The notes under the pieces are model-generated. The model worked only from the letters and a program-made list of their open reading frames with translations. It was not told the DNA's origin and did not search any database. A DNA stretch of 64,000 nt from JBALVT01 sp045110675 (GTDB taxonomy: Bacteria; Pseudomonadota; Gammaproteobacteria; Pseudomonadales; Halieaceae): NCBI GenBank assembly GCA_045110675.1, contig JBGCGJ010000005.1:1-64000 (forward strand), written 5' to 3'. A program made the position numbers and the translations under genes. How positions within the stretch are numbered: the first letter of the stretch is position 1; each line of letters begins with the position of its first letter. Below are positions 44,448 through 51,742 of this stretch, piece by piece.

Positions 44448-44496
44448 CGGCGCCCTTGTCACTACCGCGCAGCGAGGTGTAGTGACAAGGGCGCCG
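44448..44496. repeat. Perfect 18-bp inverted repeat
   Basis: CGGCGCCCTTGTCACTAC (44448-44465) and its exact complement (44479-44496) flank a 13-base spacer, CGCGCAGCGAGGT. No T-run follows, so a normal intrinsic terminator is unlikely. Candidates are an origin of transfer or replication, a segregation site for the ParM system, or a recombinase site. None is proven. Confidence 0.85.
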
Positions 44497-44548
44497 TGCC
44501 CAGGAATGACGCCGGCGCTGGGTCGAATACATTAGTTACAGGCTGATT

Positions 44549-44611
44549 ATGGACAACTACACTGGAACCCAGACTATCGAACTAGACGTGGCCACACCGT
44601 TAATGTGGTAA
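44549..44611 (+). CDS. Possible 20-residue leader peptide
   Basis: A short frame ATG...TAA encodes MDNYTGTQTIELDVATPLMW. CAGG lies about seven bases upstream. Its end overlaps the first hairpin (CCACA/TGTGG, 44592-44608) of the structured region. It may be a translated leader or chance. Confidence 0.25.
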   Translation: MDNYTGTQTIELDVATPLMW

Positions 44612-44840
44612 GGGGTTATCCGCCCTTGCGAAAGCGAAACGGAGTCATGCGTCACCTCGGGTTCATTTTGACGCAGCGGCCTCAGGTCGTGAATCCATCT
44701 TTCTATCCTCGGGCGTTTTGCCCACCAGGAAACGGGCCGTGGCCCTTTGTTCCGACTGCTGACTTTGTCAGCGGCTTTTTCAGCGTCGTGTTAGCACGGC
44801 ATTTCTTTCAATCCGCGGCGATGGTGCCGCATTTTTTAAA
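44588..44840 (+). ncRNA. Candidate structured RNA upstream of the integrase gene
   Basis: A run of small hairpins read on the + strand: CCACA/TGTGG (44592-44608); a GAAA-tetraloop hairpin around 44624-44636; TGCGTCA/TGACGCA (44648-44675); GGGC/GCCC (44711-44723); GGGCC/GGCCC (44734-44745); GCTGAC/GTCAGC (44758-44772); CGTG/CACG (44787-44798); and a final GCGGC/GCCGC followed by ATTTTTT (44815-44837). An 81-codon frame runs through it but is probably incidental. The set resembles 5' leader RNAs of integrase-type genes on mobile elements, such as the Rfam radC motif; a covariance search was not possible here. Confidence 0.45.
44815..44837 (+). terminator. Terminator-like hairpin at the end of the structured leader
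   Basis: GCGGC (44815-44819) and GCCGC (44826-44830) form a stem with loop GATGGT, followed by ATTTTTT. It would end or attenuate a transcript coming from the upstream structured region before the integrase leader. Confidence 0.7.
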
Positions 44841-45054
44841 AAGGAGGTGAAACCACCACCATCACAACGTTGCCCCTAACGGGGCCAATTGGACTGCACA
44901 GTTCCGGTTCTTTTCGAGATCCCGCTGTGCTGCCTGAGAGTAGGCACTGTCAGGTTGCTTGGGAGTGGTGTCCCCTGACCGATTCGCGCAAGCGAACCAG
45001 TATGGCTACGAGCCTACGGTAGGTCATAAACACTCAGCGACTGGAGTACACACT
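44840..45054 (+). promoter_or_regulatory. Integrase leader with a full anti-16S site not near a start codon
   Basis: AAGGAGGTGA (about 44841-44850) is fully complementary to the 16S 3' end, yet no ATG or GTG lies within 5-15 bp; GGTG/CACC just after it (44846-44857) could hide it in a hairpin. Further hairpins follow: GCCCC/GGGGC (44872-44885), GTCAGG/CCTGAC (44949-44979), TTCGC-GCAA-GCGAA (44983-44996) and CCTA/TAGG (45013-45023). The true integrase start is 45055, with GGAG at 45042-45045. Confidence 0.45.
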
Positions 45055-45918
45055 GTGAGAGACTTGAACTACCAATTGAAGCGTTTATGTTATGACAACC
45101 GCCAGGGCAGCGAATCTACGCAGGCGGCTCGCCGGTATATTCTGAACCAGGTGGCGGATCAGCTGCGTGAGATGGGTTATCGCGGCATGTCCGCTCGTTC
45201 GCTCAAACCAAAACATGTCGAGGCCTTGGTCGAGCGGTGGATGCAACAGGAGCTTGGTACGGGTACGATTAAAAACCGTATGAACGCTCTGCGGTGGTGG
45301 GCGGCTCGTGTGGATCGCAGTAACGTAGTCGCACGCTCCAACGATTATTACGGGATTCCCAACCGGAGCTTTGTGAACCAATCCTCCAAAGCCCGCGAGA
45401 TAGGTGGGGAGCAACTGGCGCAAATCAAGGATGTCCATGTGGCCATGAGCTTGCAGTTGCAAAGAGCTTTCGGCTTGCGTCGCGAGGAGGCGATCAAGTT
45501 TATGCCGAGCTATGCTGATCAGGGTGACTATGTGCGCCTAAAGCGAAGTTGGACCAAGGGAGGTAAGCCGCGCCTGATCCCGATTAGAACTGATGATCAA
45601 CGCAACTTGCTCCAGCAGGCGCATCGACTGGCTGGCAAGGGATCACTCATCCCGAGCAGTAAAAACTATGTACAGCAGCTACACACTTACGAGCGATTGA
45701 CGTCGCGGGCGGGATTATCAAAGTTGCACGGATTACGCCACGCCTACGCGCAGGCGCGCTATCAGGAGTTGACGGGGTGGCTACCCCCTAACGCAGGCGG
45801 ACCTGCACGGAGCGCTTTGACGAATGAGCAGCGGGCCATTGATGAGCGCAGCCGGCTTACCGTCAGTGAAGAACTCGGCCATGGCAGAATCGAGATCACC
45901 ACTGTTTATCTAGGATAG
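45055..45918 (+). CDS. Tyrosine recombinase, integrase-domain type
   Basis: The protein has 288 residues from the GTG at 45055, with GGAG nine bases upstream. An N-terminal SAM-like DNA-binding domain (QVADQLREMGYRGMSARSLK, then HVEALVERWM) precedes a tyrosine recombinase core. The catalytic set is visible as RAFGLRREEAIKF (Arg), KLHGLRHAYAQARY (His-x-x-Arg) and ELGHGRIEITTVYLG (His and Tyr nucleophile, 4 residues from the end). This is the integrase-domain family found as cargo in ICEs and plasmids, not the large tRNA-targeting P4-type integrase. Its target is unknown. Confidence 0.85.
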   Translation: MRDLNYQLKRLCYDNRQGSESTQAARRYILNQVADQLREMGYRGMSARSLKPKHVEALVERWMQQELGTGTIKNRMNALRWWAARVDRSNVVARSNDYYGIPNRSFVNQSSKAREIGGEQLAQIKDVHVAMSLQLQRAFGLRREEAIKFMPSYADQGDYVRLKRSWTKGGKPRLIPIRTDDQRNLLQQAHRLAGKGSLIPSSKNYVQQLHTYERLTSRAGLSKLHGLRHAYAQARYQELTGWLPPNAGGPARSALTNEQRAIDERSRLTVSEELGHGRIEITTVYLG

Positions 45919-45978
45919 CTTGATCATCTGACAGACCCGCTTGGGGTTTTCCGAAAATCTGACGCGGTACGTGTATTT

Positions 45979-46065
45979 TATACGCAAATATTATTATATT
46001 ATGGAATATTGACGCAAGCTCGCTGTACGCGTATAAATATATCTGAATCATGCAATTTGCGTATA
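45979..46065. promoter_or_regulatory. Inverted-repeat operator candidate before the fic-like gene
   Basis: TATACGCAAAT (45979-45989) and its exact complement ATTTGCGTATA (46055-46065) flank an A+T-rich stretch. A third related copy, TACGCGTATA, lies at 46026-46035. The repeats sit 56-142 bp before the Fic start, in the only A+T-rich promoter-like stretch between the integrase and fic genes. They could bind a repressor such as an antitoxin or the recombinase. Confidence 0.55.
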
Positions 46066-46120
46066 CATTCCGCGAGTGGCGGTAATATTCCAGGGGCGGT
46101 GTGAGACTGCGAGAAGGATT

Positions 46121-47665
46121 ATGAGAACGAAGGCAGGCTATAGTTGGCTGGAAGAAACCTACCAGCTCCCTACTGTTGATCTCTGGCGGCAATGCTACAT
46201 CGATACTGCTGTTCGTGGGCGTAAAGAGCAGGACCTGGGCACTCACCAAATCCAGCTCTTCGAATCCCGCTATCAACCCGGTGAAACTTTAGCGGGCCAT
46301 CTTCATTTTGCTCTCCGGTATGAGGGGGTGAACCTTCAGCTACTCAAGCTGCTATTTGAGTTAGGTGATGGTGGTCAGCAACTTTGTGAGTGGATTTCTG
46401 AAAGCCCGACCTCGGCGTATGCGCGTCGGGCCTGCTTCCTCTATGAATGGCTGACAGGGAGCCGATTGCCTCTGGAAGATCCAGTCCCCTCGAAGATGCG
46501 CTATGTGGACCTATTGGATACTCAGATGCAGTTCGGCACGAGTGCTGTGAAGAAGGATGCGCGATATCGGATCAACGATAATCTGCCGGGCACACCAGAT
46601 TTTTGTCCCCTGGTCCGGAAAACCAATTTTCTCCGGGAAATGGTGGGGAAGGATTTGCGCCAGCGAACCAGAGAGACCCTGGGAATGTACGATCCGGACC
46701 TTCTCCGTCGCGCTGCTGCCTTCCTTTACCTGAAAGAAACCCAGTCGTCTTTTGAGGTAGAGCGCGAGAAACCCTCTACCAACAGGGCGCAGCGTTTTGC
46801 TGATTTACTACGCCAGGCCGACACTGCCCAGCCTTTGACCGAACAGAGAATGGTCGAGCTGCAGAATGCGGTCGCTGATCCTCGGTTCCACGAGTTTAGC
46901 TGGCGGCATCAACAGAACTGGATAGGGAATGACCTGGGCTACCGTCAACAGGTGGACTTTGTACCAGCTCGCCCTGAGGACCTGCCGAAGTTAATGCAGG
47001 GATTGCTCGACACGGCGGCGAAAGCCCGCGAAGTTATCGACTCCCAAAGTACGCGTGGTGCAAGCGAACCAGGTGAGCCCCTATTCGATCCTGTGGTTTA
47101 CGCGGCGATAATTGCCTTCGGCTTTGTGTTCATTCACCCATTTATGGATGGCAATGGCCGCATTCATCGCTATCTAATACATGAAGTACTTACCAACGCT
47201 GGTTTTACACCCCGGGGCATCGTACTACCTGTGTCGGCTGTGATACTGACAAACCTCGAAGAATATGTCTCCGTGCTTGAAAGCTATTCTCGGCCCCTGC
47301 GTCAACGTACTGAGTATTCACCCGATGTTCCGGATGTGCCTGCAGCCGGGAATGATGCAGTTTATTTCATGTACTTCGATGCCACGGAACAAGCTGAGTT
47401 TCTTTATAAAGCGCTGGAGCGAACTGTTGATGAGGATCTACAGCAGGAGATTGATTTCCTGCTGGGCTTTGATAGTGCATGTAGAGAGTTAAACCAATTG
47501 CTGGATTGGCCAAATCACAGCCTGGAGCTATTTGTCCGCGTGGTCCATCAGAACGATGGCAAGCTCTCCAACAGTAAGAAGCAAAGCCATTTTAGCTGGA
47601 TGACAGAGGCCGAGATCGGCGAAGCAGAAGCGGTGGTGTGTCAGGCCTTCTCAGGGACAGATTAG
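46121..47665 (+). CDS. Fic domain protein (probable AMP-transferase)
   Basis: The protein has 514 residues from the ATG at 46121, with AAGGA upstream. The Fic core motif is intact: HPFMDGNGRIHR with catalytic His339. Upstream, SSFEVERE (209-216) resembles the N-terminal inhibitory helix (S/T)xxxE with Glu214, so activity would be self-restrained without a separate antitoxin. Fic enzymes transfer AMP or other phosphate groups to protein Tyr/Ser/Thr. The C-terminal 110 residues (from about 400) have no recognised domain. On a mobile island a defence, maintenance or regulatory role is plausible. No signal peptide. Confidence 0.9.
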   Translation: MRTKAGYSWLEETYQLPTVDLWRQCYIDTAVRGRKEQDLGTHQIQLFESRYQPGETLAGHLHFALRYEGVNLQLLKLLFELGDGGQQLCEWISESPTSAYARRACFLYEWLTGSRLPLEDPVPSKMRYVDLLDTQMQFGTSAVKKDARYRINDNLPGTPDFCPLVRKTNFLREMVGKDLRQRTRETLGMYDPDLLRRAAAFLYLKETQSSFEVEREKPSTNRAQRFADLLRQADTAQPLTEQRMVELQNAVADPRFHEFSWRHQQNWIGNDLGYRQQVDFVPARPEDLPKLMQGLLDTAAKAREVIDSQSTRGASEPGEPLFDPVVYAAIIAFGFVFIHPFMDGNGRIHRYLIHEVLTNAGFTPRGIVLPVSAVILTNLEEYVSVLESYSRPLRQRTEYSPDVPDVPAAGNDAVYFMYFDATEQAEFLYKALERTVDEDLQQEIDFLLGFDSACRELNQLLDWPNHSLELFVRVVHQNDGKLSNSKKQSHFSWMTEAEIGEAEAVVCQAFSGTD

Positions 47666-47932
47666 ATAACGATCAATTACAAAGTAAGACCCCATGCTGC
47701 TCTCCGGCAGTTAAGTGATCAGAACACGGTGCTTACAAAACAACTTGCCGGAAAAGAAACTGAGGGTGCGAAGCTAAAGGCAATACTGGAAAAAGAAATA
47801 GCACAAAGACAAACCATTCAACGGAAATTTGAAGTCTACAAGGACGAGCACAAGATGAGTGGCGAGTTGGAAGCGCTTCAGGTAGCGGTAACTAGCTTGC
47901 AGGAAAAGCTTGATGAGAAGCAAAAAAAGTAG
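47666..47932 (+). pseudogene. Coiled-coil frame in phase with and directly after the fic stop
   Basis: After the TAG of fic (47663-47665) the same frame stays open for 88 more codons to TAG at 47930-47932. An internal GTG (47729) could start a 67-residue protein, but there is no good ribosome site. The sequence (KAILEKEIAQRQTIQRKFEV, MSGELEALQVAVTSLQEKL) is a charged coiled coil. It could be the remnant of a longer gene, a lost C-terminal extension of Fic, or a small gene of its own. No family recognised. Confidence 0.45.
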
Positions 47933-48017
47933 TTATGGTAGCTACTGCACTTTTTCGTCGGTTTTAACAGCCAAAATAGCCAAGTCCGGAGGTGTTTCTT
48001 TAGTTATCAGCAGAGTA

Positions 48018-48938
48018 TCAGGCGGAGGGTGTTGCCTTTGTAGTGGCATTTTGAATACTGTTTGCTCGGATTAGTGCCTCCATCGCCTGTGCCGCCACTG
48101 AAAGTTCTTGTTGCCGGTGTGTGATGATCCCCAATTGATGTTTGATTACCGGGTAAGAAACTGCGCGGCATTCCAGCCCCATCTGTTCCATCTGGGCGCG
48201 ACTTGTACTGGGTACCACGCTCAGTCCCAAGCCCTCGCTCACCATTCTCCCGATACTGACTAGTTGATGAGATTCAAATGTGGGTGTCAGCACCAGGTCT
48301 TTTTCTGCCAATGCCTGGTCAATGAGTGATCTGGCACGCGCCGGTCGCTGCAGGCTGATATGTGGATACTCCAGCAGATCGGGCCAGCGTAGGTGTCTCT
48401 TTACTAACAGCGGATGCTCCGCCGGTAAAATGGCAACAAAGCGATCTTTAAACAACGGTTGAAAAATAAGATCCGGTGCATCCCCCGGGTCGAAGGTTAC
48501 ACCCAGTTCACAGCGCTTCTCTCGCACCATCTCCACCACGTTTTCGGCGATCACGTCGTGTACTGTCACATTGATGTTTGGATATTGCCGGTGAAAGATG
48601 GCCAATATTTGTGGTAATAAATTCGTGGTATAGGTGGGCATGGCGGCTATATCCAACTTGCCACGACGCAGTGCGAAGTGGTTGCGCACGTCCTGCATTG
48701 ATTGTTCCCAGTCGGACAGCAAGCGCCGTGCTACGGGATAGAATGCCTTGCCCTCTGGGGTCAGCGATACTGAGCGCGTTGTGCGGGCGAGCAGCTTTCC
48801 GCCCAGGGCTTCCTCCAGGTTCTTAATGGCAATACTGAGTGTTGGTTGTGAAAGGTGTAGCTGAATCGCCGCCTCGGCGAAGCTACCTGTGCGAGCGACC
48901 GTGCTGAAGGCGATGACCTGATTAATAGGTATTGGCAT
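48018..48938 (-). CDS. LysR family transcriptional regulator
   Basis: The protein has 306 residues. The N-terminal winged HTH (INQVIAFSTVARTGSFAEAA, QLHLSQPTLSIAIKNLEEAL) is followed by a periplasmic-binding-type effector domain (about 90-295). It is divergent from the scoA gene with 108 bp between, the usual LysR arrangement, so it probably controls the scoAB-thiolase-ligase operon and its own gene. It marks the return to chromosomal catabolic genes right of the island. The effector is unknown. Confidence 0.92.
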   Translation of the reverse strand: MPIPINQVIAFSTVARTGSFAEAAIQLHLSQPTLSIAIKNLEEALGGKLLARTTRSVSLTPEGKAFYPVARRLLSDWEQSMQDVRNHFALRRGKLDIAAMPTYTTNLLPQILAIFHRQYPNINVTVHDVIAENVVEMVREKRCELGVTFDPGDAPDLIFQPLFKDRFVAILPAEHPLLVKRHLRWPDLLEYPHISLQRPARARSLIDQALAEKDLVLTPTFESHQLVSIGRMVSEGLGLSVVPSTSRAQMEQMGLECRAVSYPVIKHQLGIITHRQQELSVAAQAMEALIRANSIQNATTKATPSA

Positions 48939-48943
48939 TAATA

Positions 48944-48990
48944 GTTATATTTCATTAATCAATTGAAAAATACAATTTGTTAAATATAAC
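48944..48990. promoter_or_regulatory. Candidate LysR binding region
   Basis: GTTATATTT (48944-48952) and AAATATAAC (48982-48990) form a perfect 9-bp inverted repeat around an A+T-rich centre with a smaller CAATTG/CAATTTG pair. It begins 6 bp before the lysR start and ends 57 bp before scoA. LysR sites are usually T-N11-A palindromes, so the precise site is uncertain. Confidence 0.5.
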
Positions 48991-49046
48991 GTCTTCCTGC
49001 AAGGTGGGCAAATCTGAATCTACCCCCCAATAGGCAGGAGTGCGCT

Positions 49047-49748
49047 GTGTCCGGATTTAACAAAGTAGTCGACAGTTACGAGGAGGCCATGTCCGGCTTG
49101 GAAGACAATATGACGATCCTCGCTGGCGGGTTTGGTCTTTGCGGGATACCTGAGAACCTGATCAAGGAAATCAAACGCAAAGGGACTAAAGGCCTGACGG
49201 TTGCATCTAATAACGCCGGTTCTGACGGCGCCGGGCTGGGCCTGTTGCTGGAAGACAGACAGATCAAAACGATGATCGCATCCTATGTGGGCGAAAACGC
49301 CCTGTTCGAATCGCAGATGATGAGCGGCGAACTGGAAGTGGTGCTTACACCGCAAGGTACTCTGGCTGAGAAAATGCGTGCAGGAGGAGCCGGCATTCCG
49401 GCCTTCTATACGGCCACCGGATATGGCACACCGGTGGGTGAGGGCAAAGAGGTTCGGGAATTTAATGGCCGACATTACATTCTCGAAGAAGCGCTTATTG
49501 GCGACTTCGCCATTGCCAAAGCCTGGAAGGCCGATCGCTACGGTAATTTGATGTTTCGTAAGACGGCTCGCAATTTTAATCCAATGGCAATTACCGCAGG
49601 CAAGATTGCCGTCGTTGAGGTGGAAGAAATTGTCGAAGTGGGGCAGCTGGACCCGGATGAGATTCATCTACCGGGCATCTACGTGAACCGTCTCATTAAG
49701 GGTACTTTTGAGAAAACCATTGAACAGCGCACCGTGCGTAGCGCTTAA
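49047..49748 (+). CDS. scoA: 3-oxoacid CoA-transferase subunit A (ScoA-like)
   Basis: The protein has 233 residues from the GTG at 49047, with CAGGAG upstream. The CoA-transferase family I alpha signature is LAGGFGLCGIPENLIKEI, followed by VASNNAGSDG. TATGYGTPVGEGKEVREF and the GDFAIAKAWKADRYGNLMFR segment are typical. With subunit B it moves CoA from succinyl-CoA to a 3-oxoacid such as acetoacetate. The sequence is closer to ScoA than to the 3-oxoadipate enzyme PcaI. First gene of the LysR-linked operon. Confidence 0.92.
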   Translation: MSGFNKVVDSYEEAMSGLEDNMTILAGGFGLCGIPENLIKEIKRKGTKGLTVASNNAGSDGAGLGLLLEDRQIKTMIASYVGENALFESQMMSGELEVVLTPQGTLAEKMRAGGAGIPAFYTATGYGTPVGEGKEVREFNGRHYILEEALIGDFAIAKAWKADRYGNLMFRKTARNFNPMAITAGKIAVVEVEEIVEVGQLDPDEIHLPGIYVNRLIKGTFEKTIEQRTVRSA

Positions 49749-49759
49749 GGAGAATTGAT

Positions 49760-50416
49760 ATGGCTTTGACTAGAGAACAGCTGGCGCAACGCGTGGCCCA
49801 GGAATTTCAGGACGGCTTTTACGTCAACCTCGGCATAGGGATTCCCACTTTGGCGGCGAACTACATTCCCGATGATATGGAAGTGATGCTGCAGTCGGAA
49901 AATGGCCTGCTCGGCATGGGGCCGTTCCCGCTGGATGAAGAGGTGGATGCGGATTTAATCAATGCGGGGAAGCAAACCGTTACCATGATCGAAGGCGCTT
50001 CTTTGTTTTCGTCCGCGGAGTCCTTCGCGATGATTCGCGGTGGCCATGTAGATCTTACTGTGTTGGGCGCTTTTGAAGTGGACTGCCAGGGCAACATTGC
50101 CTCGTACATGATTCCTGGAAAACTGATCAAGGGAATGGGCGGCGCAATGGACCTGGTGGCCGGTGCCGACAATATTATCGTCACCATGACTCATGCATCG
50201 AAGTCTGGTGAATCCAAACTGTTATCTGAATGCACTCTGCCGCTGACAGGCAAAAGTTGCATTAAGCGCGTGTTGACCGATCTAGCATTGATGGACATTC
50301 AGGACGGAAAATTCATTTTGCGCGAACGCGCACCGGGCGTCAGTGTTGAAGAGATTGTCAATCTCACTCAGGGGGAGTTGATTGTCCCCGACGATGTTCC
50401 TGAAATGGTTTTTTAG
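49760..50416 (+). CDS. scoB: 3-oxoacid CoA-transferase subunit B (ScoB-like)
   Basis: The protein has 218 residues. VNLGIGIPTLAANYIP and the active-site glutamate in QSENGLLGMGP identify the beta subunit. GAFEVDCQGNIASYMIPGKL and GMGGAMDLVAGA are family segments. It starts 11 bp after scoA with an AAGGAGA site. The pair forms the active enzyme. Confidence 0.94.
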   Translation: MALTREQLAQRVAQEFQDGFYVNLGIGIPTLAANYIPDDMEVMLQSENGLLGMGPFPLDEEVDADLINAGKQTVTMIEGASLFSSAESFAMIRGGHVDLTVLGAFEVDCQGNIASYMIPGKLIKGMGGAMDLVAGADNIIVTMTHASKSGESKLLSECTLPLTGKSCIKRVLTDLALMDIQDGKFILRERAPGVSVEEIVNLTQGELIVPDDVPEMVF

Positions 50417-50476
50417 CGCGAACACTATTAACGAAGTTGTTTAAGTAAATTTCGAAGTTACAGAAGGAAATTGAGA

Positions 50477-51661
50477 ATGAGTGATAGAGAAGTGGTTGTA
50501 CTGAGTGGTGTGCGCACTGCCGTTGCAGATTTTGGCGGCGCTTTAAAAGATATTCCACCGACAGAGCTGGCGAGCAAAGTGATTGCCGAGGCGGTCCGCC
50601 GCTCTGGCCTCGACCCCAGCGATATCGGCCACTGCGTGGTGGGCTCTGTAGTACACAGCGACCGCCGTGACATGTACATGAGCCGCACGGCGTCGCTCAA
50701 AGCGGGCCTGCCCATCGAAACACCTGCACTCACGGTCAATCGTCTGTGCGGTTCTGGCCTGCAGGCAGTCGTTTCTGCGGCGCAAATGATTTTTTTGGGC
50801 GATTGCGAGGCGGTCGTGGCTGCGGGTGCAGAGTCTATGAGTCGCGCACCCTATTGGCTGCCGGATGCGCGCTTCGGCGCCAAAATGGGCGATAGCCAAA
50901 TGATCGACCCCATGATGGGCGCATTGACATGCCCCATAGGTGACACGCACATGGGGATGACTGCAGAAAATCTTGCGGACAAATACAATCTAACTCGTGA
51001 AGAACAAGATGAGTTGGCTGCGGAGAGTCACCGGCGTGCCCAGCGAGCGATCGAGGAAAATCGATTTGAGGGTCAGATTTTGCCCATTGAGTTGAAAACC
51101 CGAAAAGGCGTTACGGTATTCGAGCAGGATGAGCACGTTCGCTTCGACTGCGATGTTGCCAGCATGAGTGGTTTGCGCCCGGCCTTTAAGAAAGATGGCA
51201 GCGTCACCGCCGGTAACGCCTCAGGAATTAATGACGGTGCTGCCGCCCTTGTGCTGATGGAGCGCTCCGCCGCTGAAGCTCGTGGTCTGAAGCCAATGGC
51301 GCGAATGTTGGGTTACTCGGTAGCGGCGGTTGATCCCGCTATTATGGGTATTGGTCCCGCGCCCGCTGTGCGGCAGTTGCTTGAGAAAACCGGTGTGAGT
51401 ATTGATGAGATCGATCTGTGGGAGGCCAATGAGGCTTTTGCGGCGCAGGCCTTATCAGTGACTCGCGAACTTGGCCTGGATCCACAAAAAGTGAATCCCA
51501 ATGGCTCGGGTATCAGTCTGGGACATCCCATCGGCGCCACCGGCGCGGTGATTACTGTGAAGGCACTTTACGAATTGCAGCGTACAGGCGGGCGCTATGC
51601 CGTTTCTACTTTGTGTATTGGTGGTGGGCAGGGTATTGCAGCGCTTTTTGAGCGCTGCTAA
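50477..51661 (+). CDS. Acetyl-CoA acetyltransferase-type thiolase
   Basis: The protein has 394 residues from the ATG at 50477 (AAGGA upstream; a TTG two codons earlier is less likely). The acyl-carrying cysteine is in VNRLCGSGLQAVVSAAQ, and the catalytic His and second Cys are in GHPIGATGA and TLCIGGGQGIA. It cleaves a 3-oxoacyl-CoA with CoA, or runs in reverse. With scoAB upstream it would finish a ketogenic route: 3-oxoacid activation then thiolysis to acetyl-CoA. The chain-length preference cannot be told. Confidence 0.94.
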   Translation: MSDREVVVLSGVRTAVADFGGALKDIPPTELASKVIAEAVRRSGLDPSDIGHCVVGSVVHSDRRDMYMSRTASLKAGLPIETPALTVNRLCGSGLQAVVSAAQMIFLGDCEAVVAAGAESMSRAPYWLPDARFGAKMGDSQMIDPMMGALTCPIGDTHMGMTAENLADKYNLTREEQDELAAESHRRAQRAIEENRFEGQILPIELKTRKGVTVFEQDEHVRFDCDVASMSGLRPAFKKDGSVTAGNASGINDGAAALVLMERSAAEARGLKPMARMLGYSVAAVDPAIMGIGPAPAVRQLLEKTGVSIDEIDLWEANEAFAAQALSVTRELGLDPQKVNPNGSGISLGHPIGATGAVITVKALYELQRTGGRYAVSTLCIGGGQGIAALFERC

Positions 51662-51742
51662 ACCTCAAAAATACCTGAACAGACAAGACCGGGACGGTAG
51701 ACAAGTCCATAATCTGGTTAGTTGCTTCAACGGAATACAATA

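Larger units (their letters stand above)
43775..44640. other. Long mostly non-coding region after the ParM-like gene
   Basis: No convincing gene is seen over about 860 bp. A 120-codon frame (43805-44167, +, GTG start) has plausible codon use but no ribosome site and no recognised family, and an overlapping minus-strand frame is equally long. It ends 30 bp before a good + strand terminator, so it could still be a real small gene. Further right are the perfect inverted repeat (44448-44496) and hairpins described separately. Confidence 0.5.
38322..47932. mobile_element. Reduced ICE-like genomic island beside tRNA-Arg (boundaries approximate)
   Basis: The segment holds genes typical of integrating conjugative elements of the PFGI-1 class (ParB-like, DUF2857, a PFL_4669-like protein), plus a small AlpA/Xis-like HTH protein, a ParM-like actin, a tyrosine recombinase of the integrase-domain type and a Fic protein. 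Non-coding spacers are much longer than in the flanking core. There is no relaxase, coupling protein, type IV secretion gene or primary tRNA-type integrase in the window. Either the element is decayed or it depends on a partner. Ends are set by gene content: after tRNA-Arg on the left, before the lysR-like gene on the right. No flanking direct repeat was found. Confidence 0.7.

Noticed and set aside
44605..44850. 81-codon frame through the hairpin region (begins MVRGYPPLRKRN)
   Set aside because: GTG start without a ribosome site, and the stretch is made of consecutive hairpins. I treat it as a by-product of a conserved RNA, although codon-level conservation could reverse this.
46255..46268. 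TTCGAATCCCG inside fic as a possible att copy of tRNA-Arg
   Set aside because: Only about nine bases match the tRNA T-loop, and it lies inside an intact gene; too short for an attachment repeat.
38202..47932. CRISPR array or tandem iterons in the island
   Set aside because: No regularly spaced direct repeats were seen; only inverted repeats and hairpins.
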